Source: Candidatus Zhuqueibacterota bacterium (GTDB lineage: Bacteria > Zhuqueibacterota > Zhuqueibacteria > Zhuqueibacterales > Zhuqueibacteraceae). Taken from it: DNA of 64,000 bases. The notes below the pieces were generated by a model, which searched no databases, had not been told where the DNA came from, and worked only from the letters and a program-made list of their open reading frames with translations. Below, in pieces: positions 8,727-18,132 of this stretch. The stretch's first letter is position 1. The number at the start of each line of letters is the position of its first letter. Position numbers and translations under genes: made by a program. The DNA lies in the NCBI GenBank assembly GCA_022616415.1, contig JAKEEU010000105.1:29677-93676 (forward strand). Reading direction: 5' to 3'.

Positions 8727-9986
8727 TCAGAAAAAGCGCACGCTTATCCCTCGGAATTTGGTCTTGCCAAGAGGATGTCCTTCGCCGGCGTTTAGGTTGC
8801 TGGAGTGATATTGAATATCGAGGTGATTGGTGAGAAAAGCAATGACACCGCTATTTTCGGATTGCGGACTCAGATGCCAAATCGCTTTGAGCACGCCGCT
8901 GAGACCAAGACCGATTCCTTCGGTGTCATAATAAACCTTGCCAAGCGCATCTTCGTGGCGACCTTGCTGGTAGGAAAAGATCTCAAACAAGCGCAACTCC
9001 CATCCCCTCTTCGTGATAATGGTCGCACCGCTTTTTCCCCTAATGACATGATTCCAAATGTCGATGTCTCCCAAGAGCTTGGCATACGTGACACTTCCGC
9101 TGCCCGTTCGTACCAGAAGTTGTTCCGCTTCGTTTAAGTGCTCATAAGAAAAAATGTGCCAGATTTGTTTTGCTGAAACAAGCAGAAGGCCGGCGTTTAA
9201 GCTGAAGCCGACCCGGGCAATTCGCGGAAGCGGATCGGCTTGCGAAGCATCGATATAGGTGATCTTATCCCCGATATTGCTTTTCGAATAACCGAAGCCC
9301 AAACCTAACGAGGGACGAACGCCGGGGTAGGGTTCGAATGAGATTTTGCCCAGCTTGGAAATGGCTTCGTCGATCGGCAAATGCACTACCAGTCCCCAAT
9401 CATGCGCGGTTGCACTTGCTTGGCCGCCACTCTGTTCGGCGCCGGCGACGGGAGGCGCTAAGTTCGATTCGATGTCTTTTAAACTCAAGCCAATGCCGGC
9501 TTTCACGAGATGATCGACGCCAACGCCGAACGTCCATACATTGGCGCGCTCTGTGCTGCGAAAGCGACCTAACGGCGTCGGATCATTTTCTCCCGTAATG
9601 ATTTGTTCGCCCAAGTCGATGAAGATTCGAGTATATCCAATGCCAAAGCTAATCGGCATTCCCTTTTCGAGCCGCTTGAAATTATAGCCGAAAAGCACGG
9701 TTCTGGCATTATAGCGAATATCGGGGGCAAGCTGCGGCAACCATGCGGTTTTATTCGGATAGAACTCCCCAACGAAATACTTGTCGAGCGCGGCGACACC
9801 AAGACGAGCGGGATTAAAAGCAATCCCAATAGCATCTGTTTTAATCGAAGCAACCGAACCGCCTCCCATGCCGATGGCGCGTGGCGAAGGCTGGATTAAA
9901 AGAAACACAACTCCGGCCGAGCCTGGGCCTTGTGCCAGTACTGACGAGGCGATAGTGAGAAATAAACAAATCATGAGCTTTTTCAT
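8727..9986 (-). CDS. PorV/PorQ-like outer-membrane beta-barrel protein
   Basis: About 419 residues. The start at 9986 (MKKLMICLF) has AGGGAGA upstream and gives a cleavable signal peptide ending near VLAQ. The mature start PSPRAIGMGGGSVA followed by a short loop and FNPA is the hallmark of the PorV/PorQ (UPF0164) family, barrel proteins tied to type IX secretion. The rest alternates in a barrel-like pattern and ends in aromatic FRGISVRFF. Outer-membrane location is inferred. This fits the T9SS-like C-terminal domains found elsewhere in the window. Confidence 0.75.
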   Translation of the reverse strand: MKKLMICLFLTIASSVLAQGPGSAGVVFLLIQPSPRAIGMGGGSVASIKTDAIGIAFNPARLGVAALDKYFVGEFYPNKTAWLPQLAPDIRYNARTVLFGYNFKRLEKGMPISFGIGYTRIFIDLGEQIITGENDPTPLGRFRSTERANVWTFGVGVDHLVKAGIGLSLKDIESNLAPPVAGAEQSGGQASATAHDWGLVVHLPIDEAISKLGKISFEPYPGVRPSLGLGFGYSKSNIGDKITYIDASQADPLPRIARVGFSLNAGLLLVSAKQIWHIFSYEHLNEAEQLLVRTGSGSVTYAKLLGDIDIWNHVIRGKSGATIITKRGWELRLFEIFSYQQGRHEDALGKVYYDTEGIGLGLSGVLKAIWHLSPQSENSGVIAFLTNHLDIQYHSSNLNAGEGHPLGKTKFRGISVRFF

Positions 9987-10076
9987 GACTTCTCCCTTGG
10001 ATTTTTTGTCTAAGCGTTGGGGGCGAATGATGAATATGCCCCCACAATTATATAGACAAAAAATTTCCAAAAATAC

Positions 10077-10940
10077 TCACGCGCGTTTGAAAATATTAAT
10101 CAACCCCTGCGTTCCTTGTTCCCCCAATCCCGCTTCAACCGCCTTCGTAAATAGTGAATACGTCAGCGCCGTGCCCGGGAAATCCTCGCCGAGTGTTTTG
10201 ATCAGCTCCATCGCCAGACGCAAATCTTTCTGCTGCAGTTTGATCATAAAGCCGGGCTGAAAATCATTTTGCAAAATGCGCGGCGCTAAGTTACTCAACA
10301 TCCACGAGCCGGCGGCGCCGCTGGATACGACTTGCAAAACTTTTTCAGCATCCAAACCGATGCGTTCGGCGAGATGCAACCCTTCGCTCATCGCCAGAAT
10401 GTTCAGCGCGCAGATCACTTGATTCACCAGCTTGGTGCGCTGGCCGTTGCCGTTGGCGCCGAGATGAACGATGTTCCTGCCCATCGCCTGAAACAGCGGC
10501 AGGCACTTTTGAAATGCCTGCTCGTCGCCGCCAACCATGATCGTCAGCGTTCCGGCCATCGCGCCGTTCTCCCCGCCGCTCACCGGCGCATCGAGCAGCT
10601 CGCATTGTTTCTCGCGCAACCGCGCCGCAAACTGCGCCGTCGCTTCCGGCGAAATGGTGCTCATATCGACGACGATCTTGCCGGCGCTCAAGCCTTCGTA
10701 CACGCCATTTTCTCCGAACAGCACGGCTTCAACCTCCGGCGTATCGGGCAACATGGTGATGATAATCTTGCTGGCAGCGGCAACAGCGGCGGGTGAGTTG
10801 GCGAGCTTCGCGCCCATTTCGATCAACGCTTGCGCTTTGCTCGCGGTGCGATTATAGACGGTGAGAGAAAATCCCGCTTGCAGCAGATGGCGTGACATCG
10901 GCTGCCCCATGATTCCCAGGCCTATAAAGCCGACGTTCAT
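10077..10940 (-). CDS. NAD(P)-dependent beta-hydroxyacid dehydrogenase
   Basis: 287 residues. An N-terminal Rossmann fold (GFIGLGIMGQPMSRHLL) is followed by DAPVSGGENGAMAGTLTIMV, the substrate-binding signature of the 3-hydroxyisobutyrate/tartronate-semialdehyde reductase family. The catalytic lysine region is GQRTKLVNQVICA. It likely oxidises or reduces a beta-hydroxyacid in the cytoplasm (HibD/GarR/GLYR type); the exact substrate cannot be told. Length is typical. Confidence 0.85.
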   Translation of the reverse strand: MNVGFIGLGIMGQPMSRHLLQAGFSLTVYNRTASKAQALIEMGAKLANSPAAVAAASKIIITMLPDTPEVEAVLFGENGVYEGLSAGKIVVDMSTISPEATAQFAARLREKQCELLDAPVSGGENGAMAGTLTIMVGGDEQAFQKCLPLFQAMGRNIVHLGANGNGQRTKLVNQVICALNILAMSEGLHLAERIGLDAEKVLQVVSSGAAGSWMLSNLAPRILQNDFQPGFMIKLQQKDLRLAMELIKTLGEDFPGTALTYSLFTKAVEAGLGEQGTQGLINIFKRA

Positions 10941-10959
10941 TTGTTCTTCTTTTTAGTTT

Positions 10960-11310
10960 TTATAGCCCCATGAGAATGCGAAGCCTGTCTTCAACCGCTA
11001 CCAGCGTCGATAAAAATACCTTTCCCCATCGGCGCAGAAGCCGTTCTTTTGCTATTGAGCGAACGGCTTCACACAAGATCACACAGGGATTTTTTACGCC
11101 ACCTTCCGGTGGTTTGATGAGAACATGAGAAGGCACACCGCGATGCGTCGAAGTTATTGGCAAAACAATGACCAGATCAGCCGGTCCTTTGTTAAAAATG
11201 TCTTCCGAAATCACAAGAACGGGACGCTGTCTCCCGCCGTGGCGGGATTCATGTCCGCGAGTGGGATTGAGATCTGCCAACCAAATTTCGCCGCGAGAGG
11301 GATCAGCCAC
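10960..11310 (-). CDS. MazF/PemK-family endoribonuclease toxin
   Basis: 116 residues. The start SRGEIWLADLNPTRGHE and the following RPVLVISED and VLPITS match the MazF fold. MazF toxins cleave single-stranded mRNA at short motifs. The gene overlaps the upstream antitoxin gene by 8 bp, the classic antitoxin-toxin layout with coupled translation. Autoregulation by the antitoxin is expected from family knowledge. Confidence 0.88.
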   Translation of the reverse strand: MADPSRGEIWLADLNPTRGHESRHGGRQRPVLVISEDIFNKGPADLVIVLPITSTHRGVPSHVLIKPPEGGVKNPCVILCEAVRSIAKERLLRRWGKVFLSTLVAVEDRLRILMGL

Positions 11311-11608
11311 GCCGCTTTCTCCTTTCCTTGCGGATCATTTTTCCGTTTTCAGTTCCTTCCTCTTCGGGTTCGAGCCCATCTCCAAGCGTGGCCTCCCATT
11401 CCGCGCGTTCTTTCTCCACTTGCGCCCACGCCTTTGGGTCTTGCCGAAGCGCAGCGTAAGCCTTATTGACTTCTGTGAGAAAAAGCTGCCGGCGATAGGA
11501 CTCGAGAGCTTTGTCAAGGATTGCCTGCATGGAAGCTTTTTCCTTGGCGGCAAGCTCTCGAAGGATGGTGCGGCTGTTGTCGCTAATTCTGACGGTCAGG
11601 GTGCTCAT
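11303..11608 (-). CDS. Antitoxin partner of MazF, RHH-like
   Basis: About 101 residues from MSTLTVRISD (a GGAG site precedes this ATG). The N-terminal TLTVRISDNSRTILRELAAK resembles a ribbon-helix-helix DNA-binding domain. The charged C-terminus probably wraps the toxin. It is immediately upstream of, and overlaps, the MazF gene. A short AT-rich leader (about 11610-11700) likely contains the autoregulated promoter. Confidence 0.78.
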   Translation of the reverse strand: MSTLTVRISDNSRTILRELAAKEKASMQAILDKALESYRRQLFLTEVNKAYAALRQDPKAWAQVEKERAEWEATLGDGLEPEEEGTENGKMIRKERRKRRG

Positions 11609-11767
11609 AAAGTCGTTCTCCATAATGTCTACGTTTGAATATACAATTTTGTATCCTTTTATGCAAGCAATTTTGTCGAGATTTCTTAACTCACGGATAT
11701 TGTCCGATCATTTTTGCATTGCTGCATAAAAACGAGTAACCCCCTCCCATTTCCCGTCTTTGTGGCG

Positions 11768-12853
11768 TCAATCGAGCACGACTTGATAAACTCTGATCGG
11801 GTCTTTCTTGCCTTTCACGGCCAACAACTCAAATTCTTTGGTCGCGACCACGTCTTTAACTTGTTGGTAAATTGCTTCACTCATTAAAACGGTATTGGGA
11901 TAGTCTTTGGTGATGGTTTCTATTCTTTTGCCGGTGTTGACCGTGTCGCCGGTCAGGGCATAGTCGATTTTGTGCTCCGAGCCCAAGTTGCCCGCCACCA
12001 CTTCGCCGTAGTTGATGCCGATGCCCACCAACGTGTCTCTGCCGATGCGGTCGCGGTATTTGTGATTGAGCGTTTCGAGCCGGCGCATCATTTCCATGGC
12101 GCAGAAAACCGCGCTTTTCTCCATGTCGGCGATCGCCACCGGCGCGCCAAAGGCGGCGAAAACCTCGTCGCCGACGTATTGGATGACCGTGCCGTTGTGC
12201 CGTTTGACCGCTTCGGACATGATGCTGTAATAATCGTTGAGAAACGAGACGACTTCTTTGGGCGAGAGCTGCTCGCACAAGGGGGTGAAGCCGCGGATGT
12301 CGCAAAACAAGATGGCAACGGTTTTGATCTCGCCGTCAAAAATGGAGTCGCCCGAATCAGAGAGCGCTTTCTCAACGACGGGCTCGGGGACGTATTTCAT
12401 AAAAAGCCGCAGCGTCTTCTCCTGCTCTTTCACTTGTTGTTGCAGTATCGCCAGCAGCACTTTGTTGCTCTTCATCAAGCTTGACAAGCGCCGGGCGTTT
12501 TCAATCGTCATGCGCAGGTCGTTTTCATCCCACGGCTTGGTGATGTAGCGGAACACGCGGCCCGTGTTGATGGCGCCGATGATGGCCTCCACGTCGCTGA
12601 ATCCCGTCAGGATCATGCGGATGGTGTCGGGATACTCCGGCACAACGCGCTCCAAAAACTGAATGCCCGTCATCCGCGGCATGCGCTGGTCGGTGATGAT
12701 GAGATCAACCGTATGGTTTCGAATGATCTCGAGACCCTCTTCACCGCTGGTTGCCGTATGGATTTCGTATTCCTTTCTGAAAACGGCTTTAAAAGAAATG
12801 AGATTGTGTTCTTCGTCGTCGACGTATAAAATGACGAAATCTTTTTTGTCCAT
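11768..12853 (-). CDS. Response regulator with class III adenylate/guanylate cyclase domain
   Basis: 361 residues. The N-terminal REC domain (about 5-125) contains YVDDEE, the phospho-acceptor in LIITDQRMPRMTG and TKPW. A helical linker leads to a class III cyclase domain (about 165-355) with AILFCDIRGFTPLCEQL, YVGDEVFAAFGAP and GIGINYGEVVAGNLGS. Metal-binding aspartates are present. Phosphorylation probably controls cyclic nucleotide synthesis. It lies directly downstream of a histidine kinase on the same strand, the likely partner. Confidence 0.88.
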   Translation of the reverse strand: MDKKDFVILYVDDEEHNLISFKAVFRKEYEIHTATSGEEGLEIIRNHTVDLIITDQRMPRMTGIQFLERVVPEYPDTIRMILTGFSDVEAIIGAINTGRVFRYITKPWDENDLRMTIENARRLSSLMKSNKVLLAILQQQVKEQEKTLRLFMKYVPEPVVEKALSDSGDSIFDGEIKTVAILFCDIRGFTPLCEQLSPKEVVSFLNDYYSIMSEAVKRHNGTVIQYVGDEVFAAFGAPVAIADMEKSAVFCAMEMMRRLETLNHKYRDRIGRDTLVGIGINYGEVVAGNLGSEHKIDYALTGDTVNTGKRIETITKDYPNTVLMSEAIYQQVKDVVATKEFELLAVKGKKDPIRVYQVVLD

Positions 12854-12904
12854 TTTTTGTTCCTTAAATTTGGAATGAACATATTCATAAATTTGCCATT
12901 CTTA

Positions 12905-12984
12905 AGTCCTCGCCCCTTGTGGGCGACTGTTTACAGTCAATTGCAACAACGACCCACAAGGCTACGCCCGGAGGGGTCGGGACT
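12905..12984. repeat. Dispersed palindromic repeat, copy 1
   Basis: Terminal arms around AGTCCTCGCCCCTTGTGGG (12905-12923) and CCCACAAGG..GGGTCGGGACT form an imperfect hairpin. A related copy lies at 32959-33015. It sits between the histidine kinase and response regulator genes. Confidence 0.6.
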
Positions 12985-13005
12985 ACCGAAGGGGTTGTGT
13001 ATGCC

Positions 13006-14622
13006 TCATTTCGCCGGCAGCGTAATCACAAACTCGCTGCCTTTGCCAGGCTCGCTGTAGACTTCGATATTGCCGTCGTGCTCTTCAATAATGCCATACG
13101 TGATCGGCAAGCCGAGGCCGGTCCCTTCGCCAACCGGTTTGGTGGTGAAAAACGGTTCGAAGAGATGCTTTTTGACTTCCTCGGTCATGCCTTTGCCGGT
13201 ATCCCTGATGGCGATCGTAACGATCTCACCGTCATACGAAGTTTTGATAAAAATCTTGCCGGGCCCGTCGATCGCCTGGGTGGCGTTGGCCAGAATGTTG
13301 AGAAAAGCCTGATTGAGCTTGCCCGGATAACACACAATCTCCGGGATCTCGCCAAAATCTTTAATTACTTCAACGCGATTTTTGAGCTGGTGTTTCAACA
13401 TTAACAGCGTTGATTCGAGGCCTTTGTTGATGTCTGCCGGTTTGCGCACGTCCTCCTCCAAGCGCGTGAAGTTGCGCAGGCCCCGGACGATCTCGGAAGT
13501 GCGGTGCGCACCTTCCTGAATGCCGTTGAGGAGACTTTCCACTTCCTCCTTCAAATAGGAAAAATCCACGCTCTTTTTTAACTCCTCGACGGCGCTGAAT
13601 TTTTCGCGCAGTTGCTGCGCGGCGATTACGTCCTCATATTTCTGGGTGATAGCGAGAATGTCCGCCAGGTCCCGGCGCAGCGGGCTGACGTTCGATGACA
13701 CGAAGTTGACGGGATTATTGATCTCATGCGCGATGCCGGCGGTGAGCTGGCCCAATGAAGCCATTTTTTCGGAGTGCACCAATTGGATTTGCGTTTTCTT
13801 CATCTTTTCCCGCGCTTCGCGCAACGAGGCCGTCATTTGATTGAAAGAATGCGCCAGCTTGCCGATTTCATCATGGCTGTCGATTTTCAGATGCACCTCG
13901 AGATTGCCGCCGGCAACACTGCCGGCCGCTTTGACGAGCTGGTGCATGGAAATGGTGATATATCGCGCCTGGCCCACGGCGATAAAGGCAGACACCAGAA
14001 TCGCCACGATCATAAGAATGGTCGTGATGTTGCGGGTGGATTGATAGGTAATTTCGGCACGTTTGGCGGCCTCGTAAGAATCCTTTTTGTTGACATCGAC
14101 CAGCTTGACCAAATCCGTGCTGAAGTCCTTAAAGACGTGCTGAGCTTCTTCGTTCAACAAAGCGAGGGCTTCCCGGGTTTTGTGGCCGTCCAGCAGGTCG
14201 AAGAACGTAAAGCTCAAATCCTGATATTCTCCCCATTTCCGGTCGAATTCCGCGTAAAGCCGGCGCTCTTCTTCCGTATAGAATTGGCGCGCCTCAGACT
14301 CGGTTCTCAGCCGTTCGTAGGTGTCGATGTTCCCGTTGATCTGGTCGATCAATTGGATCATCTGCTTCTTCCGCTGTTGTTGGGCAGCGGCATCGGTGGT
14401 GAAAGCATGTTGCAACTGATTGATGCGCAGATCGGCGGTATTGAGATTCAAGTCGGAAATCGCCAGCGCCCGCGGCAAGCGGTTGGCGGTGACTTCGTCG
14501 ATTTCCGCTTTGATCGCCGCCATTTTCCTGATGGAAAAAAAATTCGCGCCGGCCATGAAGGCAAGAATAAGGCCGAAGCCGATGGCTTGCTTGGCGCCTA
14601 ATTTTAGGTCTTTGAATTTCAT
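13006..14622 (-). CDS. HAMP-domain sensor histidine kinase
   Basis: About 538 residues from MKFKDLKLG. Topology is an N-terminal membrane span, a periplasmic four-helix (MCP-like) sensor of about 160 residues, a second span, a HAMP domain, then the kinase core. The H-box is GIAHEINNPVNF with an intact histidine. The N, G1 and G2 boxes are visible (LANATQAID, DTGKGM, GTGLGLPITYG). It probably phosphorylates the downstream REC-cyclase protein. It follows a substrate-binding-protein gene and a porin gene, so a ligand captured in the periplasm may be the signal. Confidence 0.88.
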   Translation of the reverse strand: MKFKDLKLGAKQAIGFGLILAFMAGANFFSIRKMAAIKAEIDEVTANRLPRALAISDLNLNTADLRINQLQHAFTTDAAAQQQRKKQMIQLIDQINGNIDTYERLRTESEARQFYTEEERRLYAEFDRKWGEYQDLSFTFFDLLDGHKTREALALLNEEAQHVFKDFSTDLVKLVDVNKKDSYEAAKRAEITYQSTRNITTILMIVAILVSAFIAVGQARYITISMHQLVKAAGSVAGGNLEVHLKIDSHDEIGKLAHSFNQMTASLREAREKMKKTQIQLVHSEKMASLGQLTAGIAHEINNPVNFVSSNVSPLRRDLADILAITQKYEDVIAAQQLREKFSAVEELKKSVDFSYLKEEVESLLNGIQEGAHRTSEIVRGLRNFTRLEEDVRKPADINKGLESTLLMLKHQLKNRVEVIKDFGEIPEIVCYPGKLNQAFLNILANATQAIDGPGKIFIKTSYDGEIVTIAIRDTGKGMTEEVKKHLFEPFFTTKPVGEGTGLGLPITYGIIEEHDGNIEVYSEPGKGSEFVITLPAK

Positions 14623-14632
14623 GCAGCGCCCT

Positions 14633-15214
14633 TCATTTTTTTTCAACGATCACGATCATCCTCACTTCGGGAGTTGCCTTCGCTTTGCTGACAAATCCGA
14701 TGGCCCCCGGTGTGGCGGCAACTTTTTTCAAGACTTCCTCTTCCGATGGCAGCGCCTCCGGCGGATCGCCCTCGCCCATGAGCATCTTCTTCAGCCAGAT
14801 GGACTTCATGCGAGAGGGCGTTTTGCCGAGAAGCTTGTAAAACGCTTCTTTGGCCTCGCCGGCGGGCTTGAGATCGAAGACCACCGCCCGCACTTTATTG
14901 CTCCAGGATTTGACCTCGCCGCTATAGAAATCAAACAACTGCGTCTGGCTGAGCGTATCAACAGGAACGGCTTTGTGGGCGATGACCGCAACTTGTGCGA
15001 AAGCGAGCCTCGTGCAAGTACAAAGGCAAAAAACTGCTATGCTTATATGCTTAGTCCGTAGAGGCCTGAATCCTAAAAGCGCGCGCAAAGACCCCGCCAC
15101 GGCGGGGCAAAGTATCGCAAAGAAAATCAATTGGCGTATTCTTTGCTTTGCATCTTTACGTAATAGATTTGCGCTTAAAATGTCGATTAACATAAAAATC
15201 AAGTCATGCTCCAA
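14633..15214 (-). CDS. Phosphate-binding (PstS-like) periplasmic protein
   Basis: A signal-like stretch ends near LAFAQ, then about 125 residues read VAVIAHKAVPVDTLSQTQLFDFYSGE and TPGAIGFVSKAKA. This is the layout of PstS-like type 2 periplasmic binding proteins of the short kind. The exact start is uncertain; an in-frame start near the signal sequence may be the real one. It sits between the porin and the histidine kinase in one unit, which suggests it works as a sensor subunit rather than with an ABC transporter. Confidence 0.65.
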   Translation of the reverse strand: MEHDLIFMLIDILSANLLRKDAKQRIRQLIFFAILCPAVAGSLRALLGFRPLRTKHISIAVFCLCTCTRLAFAQVAVIAHKAVPVDTLSQTQLFDFYSGEVKSWSNKVRAVVFDLKPAGEAKEAFYKLLGKTPSRMKSIWLKKMLMGEGDPPEALPSEEEVLKKVAATPGAIGFVSKAKATPEVRMIVIVEKK

Positions 15215-15227
15215 CTTTGATCGCTGC

Positions 15228-16334
15228 TCAAAAAATCACCGAAATCGCGAGATAATAGTAATCCGCCCTATTTTCCGCCGTCGCCGGCGCTGAAGACTCG
15301 AAACGAACGGGGCCATATTGGGCTTTGAGGAAAATTGCCTCCGAGAAATTATAGGCAGCGCCCACCGTTGGTGCGATGACATCCAAGTCGTCTACTGGCA
15401 GGGCATTTTCACCGATGAACCAATAGCCGCCGTAGGCAAAGAGGCGCTCGGTAAAATGATATCCGAGCGTGCCGTAATAAAATTTTTTATCTATATTGAG
15501 CTCCGGATGATCGTCGTCATAAGTCACTCGAATGAATTCCGACTCCCACATCCATTTGCCCGCATACAAAGAAAGATCTCCGCCCAGCCGCAGGCGCAGC
15601 ACTTTTTTGAAGCTGGAGGTTGGGTATCGCTGTGCCAACGCGGTGCGGCTAAAATCGAGGTGATCGTAAGTCGCGGAGACGCCCAACTTGAAATTGCCGG
15701 TGCGCAGGCCGAACCGCCCGCCCACCAAAAACAGCTTCGTCGTATCGACGCCGGTTTGGCCCCGTGTAGGGTCGCTATTGATGTTCGGGCTATTGCCGGC
15801 AAACGCGGCGTAATCGACTTTCAATCCCTTCGCCGGGATGAAACCATATAACTGCACAAAAGCCTGTCTTGGCGCAAACTCTTCGAGCGCAATGATTTCA
15901 TTAAATGACGATTCGTAAGCCAAAGGCCGAATGATATAGGGCAGCAACGGTGTTTTGTTTTTTATTTCGTTGAGGTTGTTGAACGTGGGAACTTGCAGGC
16001 CCAATTTTAATTTGAATTGGGCGTTGCGGCGGTAACTCACCCACGCCTCTTCGAGATTGTGCGCCCCCCAATTGCGGAAAGACGAAAACGAATTCACCAT
16101 CTCGAAATTGATGAAAATCGTCCACCTTTGCGCCAGCTCTTTTTGCAGAAACAGATTGAGCTGCTGCAAGCTGAAGGATTTATTTTCCACCGGACCGTCG
16201 AGATCTTTCCGATATCCGAACGAAGCCTGAAAATAGCCGAAGACTTTGATATCCGATCCGGCAAGTTGGGCATGGATGGGGGAAACGCCACACGATAACA
16301 ACAGGGCGAAGGCGATGGTTTTAAGACGTATCAT
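15228..16334 (-). CDS. Outer-membrane porin (phosphate-selective type)
   Basis: 368 residues. A signal peptide ends near HAQ at residue 22. Then comes a 16-18-strand barrel pattern with VFGYFQASFG, and the protein finishes with YYYLAISVIF, whose terminal aromatic fits outer-membrane assembly. The layout resembles OprO/OprP-type porins. It is the first gene of a minus-strand unit with the substrate-binding protein, histidine kinase and REC-cyclase genes. Confidence 0.72.
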   Translation of the reverse strand: MIRLKTIAFALLLSCGVSPIHAQLAGSDIKVFGYFQASFGYRKDLDGPVENKSFSLQQLNLFLQKELAQRWTIFINFEMVNSFSSFRNWGAHNLEEAWVSYRRNAQFKLKLGLQVPTFNNLNEIKNKTPLLPYIIRPLAYESSFNEIIALEEFAPRQAFVQLYGFIPAKGLKVDYAAFAGNSPNINSDPTRGQTGVDTTKLFLVGGRFGLRTGNFKLGVSATYDHLDFSRTALAQRYPTSSFKKVLRLRLGGDLSLYAGKWMWESEFIRVTYDDDHPELNIDKKFYYGTLGYHFTERLFAYGGYWFIGENALPVDDLDVIAPTVGAAYNFSEAIFLKAQYGPVRFESSAPATAENRADYYYLAISVIF

Positions 16335-16497
16335 TATCTTTCCTCAAAATTTGCCTTCAAATAAAATAATGGCAGTTTTGGGTAAAGTCAAGGGCTTCCG
16401 GCGGGAAAAAATGGAAGGGAATTATGAGGAAAAAGCAACGCTCACCGTCAGGATGGTTACCTGAGATTTTGAGCCAAAAAACTTGTACAAACAGAGC

Positions 16498-16568
16498 AAC
16501 TTTTCTCTCCCACGAAATCGGTACTCCCACGAAAAAAGCAAGAAATCTTTTTCGTGGGAGAAAAGTTT
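16498..16568. terminator. Long imperfect inverted repeat between porin and LVIVD locus
   Basis: Arms at 16498-16517 and 16550-16568 share TTTCGTGGGAGAAAAGTT with a 2-nt indel. An extra half copy of CTCCCACGAAA lies inside the loop. It lies just after the LVIVD gene end and before the porin promoter region, and may act as a terminator. Confidence 0.45.
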
Positions 16569-16581
16569 TACGCATTACGCT

Positions 16582-17510
16582 TTACCTCGTCAACACCATC
16601 TTCCGCGTCTGCTTCAAATCCCCCGCGGTCAAGGTGTAAAAATAGATGCCGGAGGGTAAGCTTGAAGTGTTAAAATTCACCACATGCTCTCCGGCAGGTT
16701 TGGAACCTTTCACCAGCATCGTGACTTTCTCGCCCAACATGTTGTAAACTTCCAGCGTAACGTTGGCGGCTTTGCTCAATGTAAAAGTAATCGTCGTGCC
16801 GGAGTTGGAGAGAGATGCCCGTAGGGGATTGGGATAGCTCTGGCGCAAGTGAAATCGCTCCGGCGCGCGGTCGGAAGGTGATTTGACGACGGTTGGCACA
16901 AAATCATTGCGGATAATGTATAATCCATTTTCCTCGTCTGCCACATAAGCCAGGTTTCCACTCACCGCCACGCGACCGGCACTACCATCGGTATCGAAAA
17001 AGCCGACTTCTTTTGGAGTGGCTGGATTGCTGACATCGATGATCCGCAGGCCATTCGGCCCATCAGCCACATAAGCCAGGTTTTCAATTACTTTCACCTC
17101 CGCAGCACTTCCCGGTGTATCGAAAAAGCCGACTTCTTTGGGGCTAGTCGGATTGCTCACATCAATGATGTGCAAGCCGTCAAAATAACTCACCAAATAG
17201 GCGAAATTGCCGCGCACCTCCACATCTAAGACAGAAATGAAAAGGGTAGTATTGAAAGAACCGACTTGACGGGGGTTGGCGGGATTGCTGACATCGATGA
17301 TGCGCAGACTATCTCCTCCGGCCCCCGCATAAGCATAATTGCCGCTGACGGCCACGGCACCAATAAAGCTGCCCGCACCGAAAGTGCTGACTTCGGTGGG
17401 GCTGGCAGGATTGCTCACATCAATGATTCGTAATCCATAATATCCAGAGCTGCGTCCGCCAGAAGGACTCTTCCCAATTCAGTCGGTTTGCTGGGATCGG
17501 AAATATCGGC
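16582..17510 (-). pseudogene. LVIVD-repeat secreted protein with T9SS-type sorting domain, broken
   Basis: The main frame (16582-17418) carries four to five LVIVD repeats of the type GLRIIDVSNPATPKEVGFF, then a C-terminal domain with SYPNP, LEVYNMLGEKV and GIYFYTLTAG typical of T9SS/FlgD-like sorting tails. Upstream, another repeat (MIADISDPSKPTELG) is read in a different frame at 17440-17510, so a frameshift separates it. No signal peptide remains. The 5' side runs directly into the TIR fragment. The intact parent was probably a secreted or surface beta-propeller protein. Confidence 0.65.
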
Positions 17511-18081
17511 AATCATGAAATAAGGGCCGATAAAATTCATAATCCGGTATGCTCTGCAGCTCTTGGGGTTGCGATTCGCGCGGCACGTGCGTCTTAATCG
17601 CTTTGAAAATTCTTGCCTGGTTGTTGATCCATAGTCCTTCACTCTGCTCGGCAGCCTGGTAAAATTCCCTCACTTCTTGCACGCACTTTTCCGATTTAAC
17701 ATACTGCGGCGATACGATCGATACCATAATAGCGGCATTGGGGAATGCCGTCACGCGCGCGGCGCCGGAAAATTTTTGATCCATCGCCCGATCTTCGCGC
17801 CAGATTCTGGTGTCTGCGCCAAGCAATTGTTCGAGCCGGATTTCCAAAGCCTGATGGAAATGCGCAATCCAACCTTTTTGGCCTGTGGTAAGGGGCTTGT
17901 CATCGATGTGCGCGTAGCTTACAAAGACATCGTTCTGATAATCGGGAAGGTAACCGGTTTTCTTGGATTCCGCGCCCTCCACCCGGGGCCGGGCCTCTGC
18001 AAGGCTGGTGTCGCTCAGCCCTCGCAGATCGGCAAGCATCTCGCGAACGGATTGGTAACGAGCGGCAGGATTTTTTTCCAC
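17479..18081 (-). pseudogene. TIR-domain portion of a kinase-TIR protein
   Basis: Starts with kinase tail sequence (EKNPAARYQSVREMLADL) in the same frame as the upstream kinase. Then comes a TIR domain: DVFVSYAHIDD, IWREDRAMD, and MVSIVSPQYVKSEKCVQE. The C-terminus is replaced at about 17510 by LVIVD-protein sequence in another frame. TIR domains can cleave NAD or mediate protein contacts, so an intact kinase-TIR protein would suit signalling or defence. Here it is cut from the kinase by an in-frame TAA at 18133-18135. Confidence 0.7.
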
Positions 18082-18132
18082 CGCGCGGTCGAGAATAATC
18101 TGGAGGTTTGGCGACAGGTCGGGACGGAAGCT

